Shown here piece after piece: positions 13,491 to 13,767 of a DNA stretch of 13,767 bases. Where the stretch lies: positions 1-13,767 of the forward strand of contig JALSNG010000040.1 in the NCBI GenBank assembly GCA_026987155.1, given 5' to 3'. This stretch comes from Thermococcus sp. (GTDB lineage: Archaea; Methanobacteriota_B; Thermococci; Thermococcales; Thermococcaceae). A program made the translations under genes and the position numbers. Within the stretch, counting starts at the first letter, position 1; every line of letters begins with the position of its first letter. The notes beneath the pieces were generated by a model that was not told where the DNA came from, searched no databases, and saw nothing but the letters and a program-made list of their open reading frames with translations.

Positions 13491-13619
13491 GGGGCTCTCA
13501 AAAAGCCCGAGGAAAGCCGTGACCGTGTGGGGCATAGCAACTGTCTCAATGTTTGAGCTTTCGTAAAACTGTGATGAGCTGTAATAAAATTTGAAGGACT
13601 CCTGAAGGGCTCGGCAGTT
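13491..13619. other. Non-coding gap between map and tRNA-Ser
   Basis: I see no supportable gene in these 129 bases. It holds two small inverted repeats: GGGCT/AGCCC (13492-13508, loop of seven) just after the map stop, and CTCAA/TTGAG (13545-13557, loop of three). On the minus strand the AAATTTTATT stretch at about 13585-13594 and TTTTAC near 13563-13568 could end the tRNA-Ser transcript. Confidence 0.4.
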
Positions 13620-13705
13620 TGGCGCCGGGGCAGGGATTTGAACCCTGGTGGGCAGAGCCCACGGGATCTCGAGTCCCGCGCCTTCCCAGGCTAGGCTACC
13701 CCGGC
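13620..13705 (-). tRNA. tRNA-Ser (anticodon CGA)
   Basis: The minus strand folds as a class II tRNA. Acceptor stem GCCGGGG/CCCCGGC is seven perfect pairs; D-stem GCCT/AGGC encloses AGCCTGGGA; anticodon stem CGGGA/TCCCG encloses CTCGAGA, anticodon CGA (reads UCG, serine). The long variable arm TGGGC-TCT-GCCCA is diagnostic of Ser/Leu in archaea. T-stem CAGGG/CCCTG encloses TTCAAAT. The discriminator is G73, as expected for serine, and the CCA end is encoded at 13622-13620. The body without CCA is 83 bases and has no intron. A promoter lies 25-30 bases upstream. Confidence 0.96.
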
Positions 13706-13728
13706 GCGGTGGGAAGTTCTCGTGGGAG

Positions 13729-13747
13729 TTTTATAAATCTTTCCGCG
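13729..13747 (-). promoter_or_regulatory. Promoter of tRNA-Ser(CGA)
   Basis: Minus-strand GCGGAAAGATTTATAAAAC gives BRE (GGAAAG) and TATA (TTTATAAA, about 13730-13737). The expected start near 13708 is about three bases before the mature 5' end at 13705, as is common for archaeal tRNA genes. Confidence 0.7.
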
Positions 13748-13760
13748 AAAGTTTTATTAA
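13745..13760 (+). promoter_or_regulatory. Possible promoter pointing out of the right edge
   Basis: GCGAAAGTTTTATTAA on the plus strand fits BRE (GCGAAAG) and TATA (TTTTATTAA). It would drive a gene beyond the window, divergent from tRNA-Ser. Read on the minus strand the same bases (GGTTAATAAAAC) could be a second, more distant TATA for the tRNA. Confidence 0.35.
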
Positions 13761-13767
13761 CCTTTCC

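Noticed and set aside
13492..13508. Terminator hairpin after map
   Set aside because: The 5-base stem with a 7-base loop is not followed by a T-run on the plus strand, so I list it only as an inverted repeat.
13571..13605. C/D-box guide RNA: GTGATGA (13571-13577) followed by CTGA (13602-13605)
   Set aside because: Only 24 bases separate the boxes, no C' box (TGATGA) or clear D' box lies between, and no terminal stem is seen. Archaeal C/D guides normally have both internal boxes.
1..13767. CRISPR arrays, insertion sequences, integrase attachment sites or prophage genes
   Set aside because: No regularly spaced repeats, transposase motifs or long inverted repeats were seen; the tRNA-Ser gene shows no duplicated 3' end in the window.

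Overview
The window is a gene-dense stretch of an archaeal chromosome, almost certainly from a Thermococcus or close relative (Thermococcales). The evidence is an archaeal gene set (RpoL, exosome Csl4, a TBP-interacting protein of the TIP26 type, Hjc resolvase, type II methionine aminopeptidase, archaeal ThrRS with a DTD-like editing domain), GGTGA/GAGGTG ribosome binding sites, purine-rich BRE plus TTTATA/TTATTA promoters placed about 25 bases before predicted starts, and T-run terminators. No mobile element, CRISPR array, rRNA or prophage was seen. The species cannot be named from the sequence alone.

Layout. 1-1468 (minus): information-processing operon csl4 -> DUF2067-type protein -> rpoL (cut by the left edge), genes overlapping or nearly so. 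1588-3468 (plus): thrS, divergent from csl4 and ended by a hairpin/T-run that contains its stop codon. 3499-4176 (minus): TIP26-type transcription modulator with its own promoter. 4244-5568 (minus): gamma-carbonic-anhydrase-family hexapeptide protein followed by uppS, the cis-prenyltransferase for the glycosyl-carrier lipid. 5641-7555 (plus): hjc overlapping a membrane-anchored surface protein with beta-sandwich repeats. 7620-8657 (plus): M42 (TET-type) aminopeptidase with its own promoter. 8658-8872: gap that may hold the remains of a small zinc-ribbon gene on the minus strand. 8873-10213 (plus): CYTH-domain protein followed directly by an unrecognised all-helical repeat protein. 10164-12502 (minus): trkH followed by a lone ECF-type ABC ATPase, whose end overlaps the helical gene tail-to-tail by 50 bases. 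12603-13490 (plus): map. 13620-13705 (minus): class II tRNA-Ser(CGA) with an encoded CCA.

Most of the window is housekeeping: RNA polymerase and exosome parts, tRNA charging, N-terminal methionine removal, peptide trimming, recombination repair, carrier-lipid synthesis and potassium uptake. I found no clear new multi-gene system. The less ordinary points are the TrkH/ABC-ATPase operon without a visible TrkA or ECF partner, the CYTH/helical-repeat pair, the DUF2067 protein wedged between exosome and RNA polymerase genes, the surface protein's apparently cytoplasmic beta-rich tail, and the possible decayed CxxC gene at 8675-8796.
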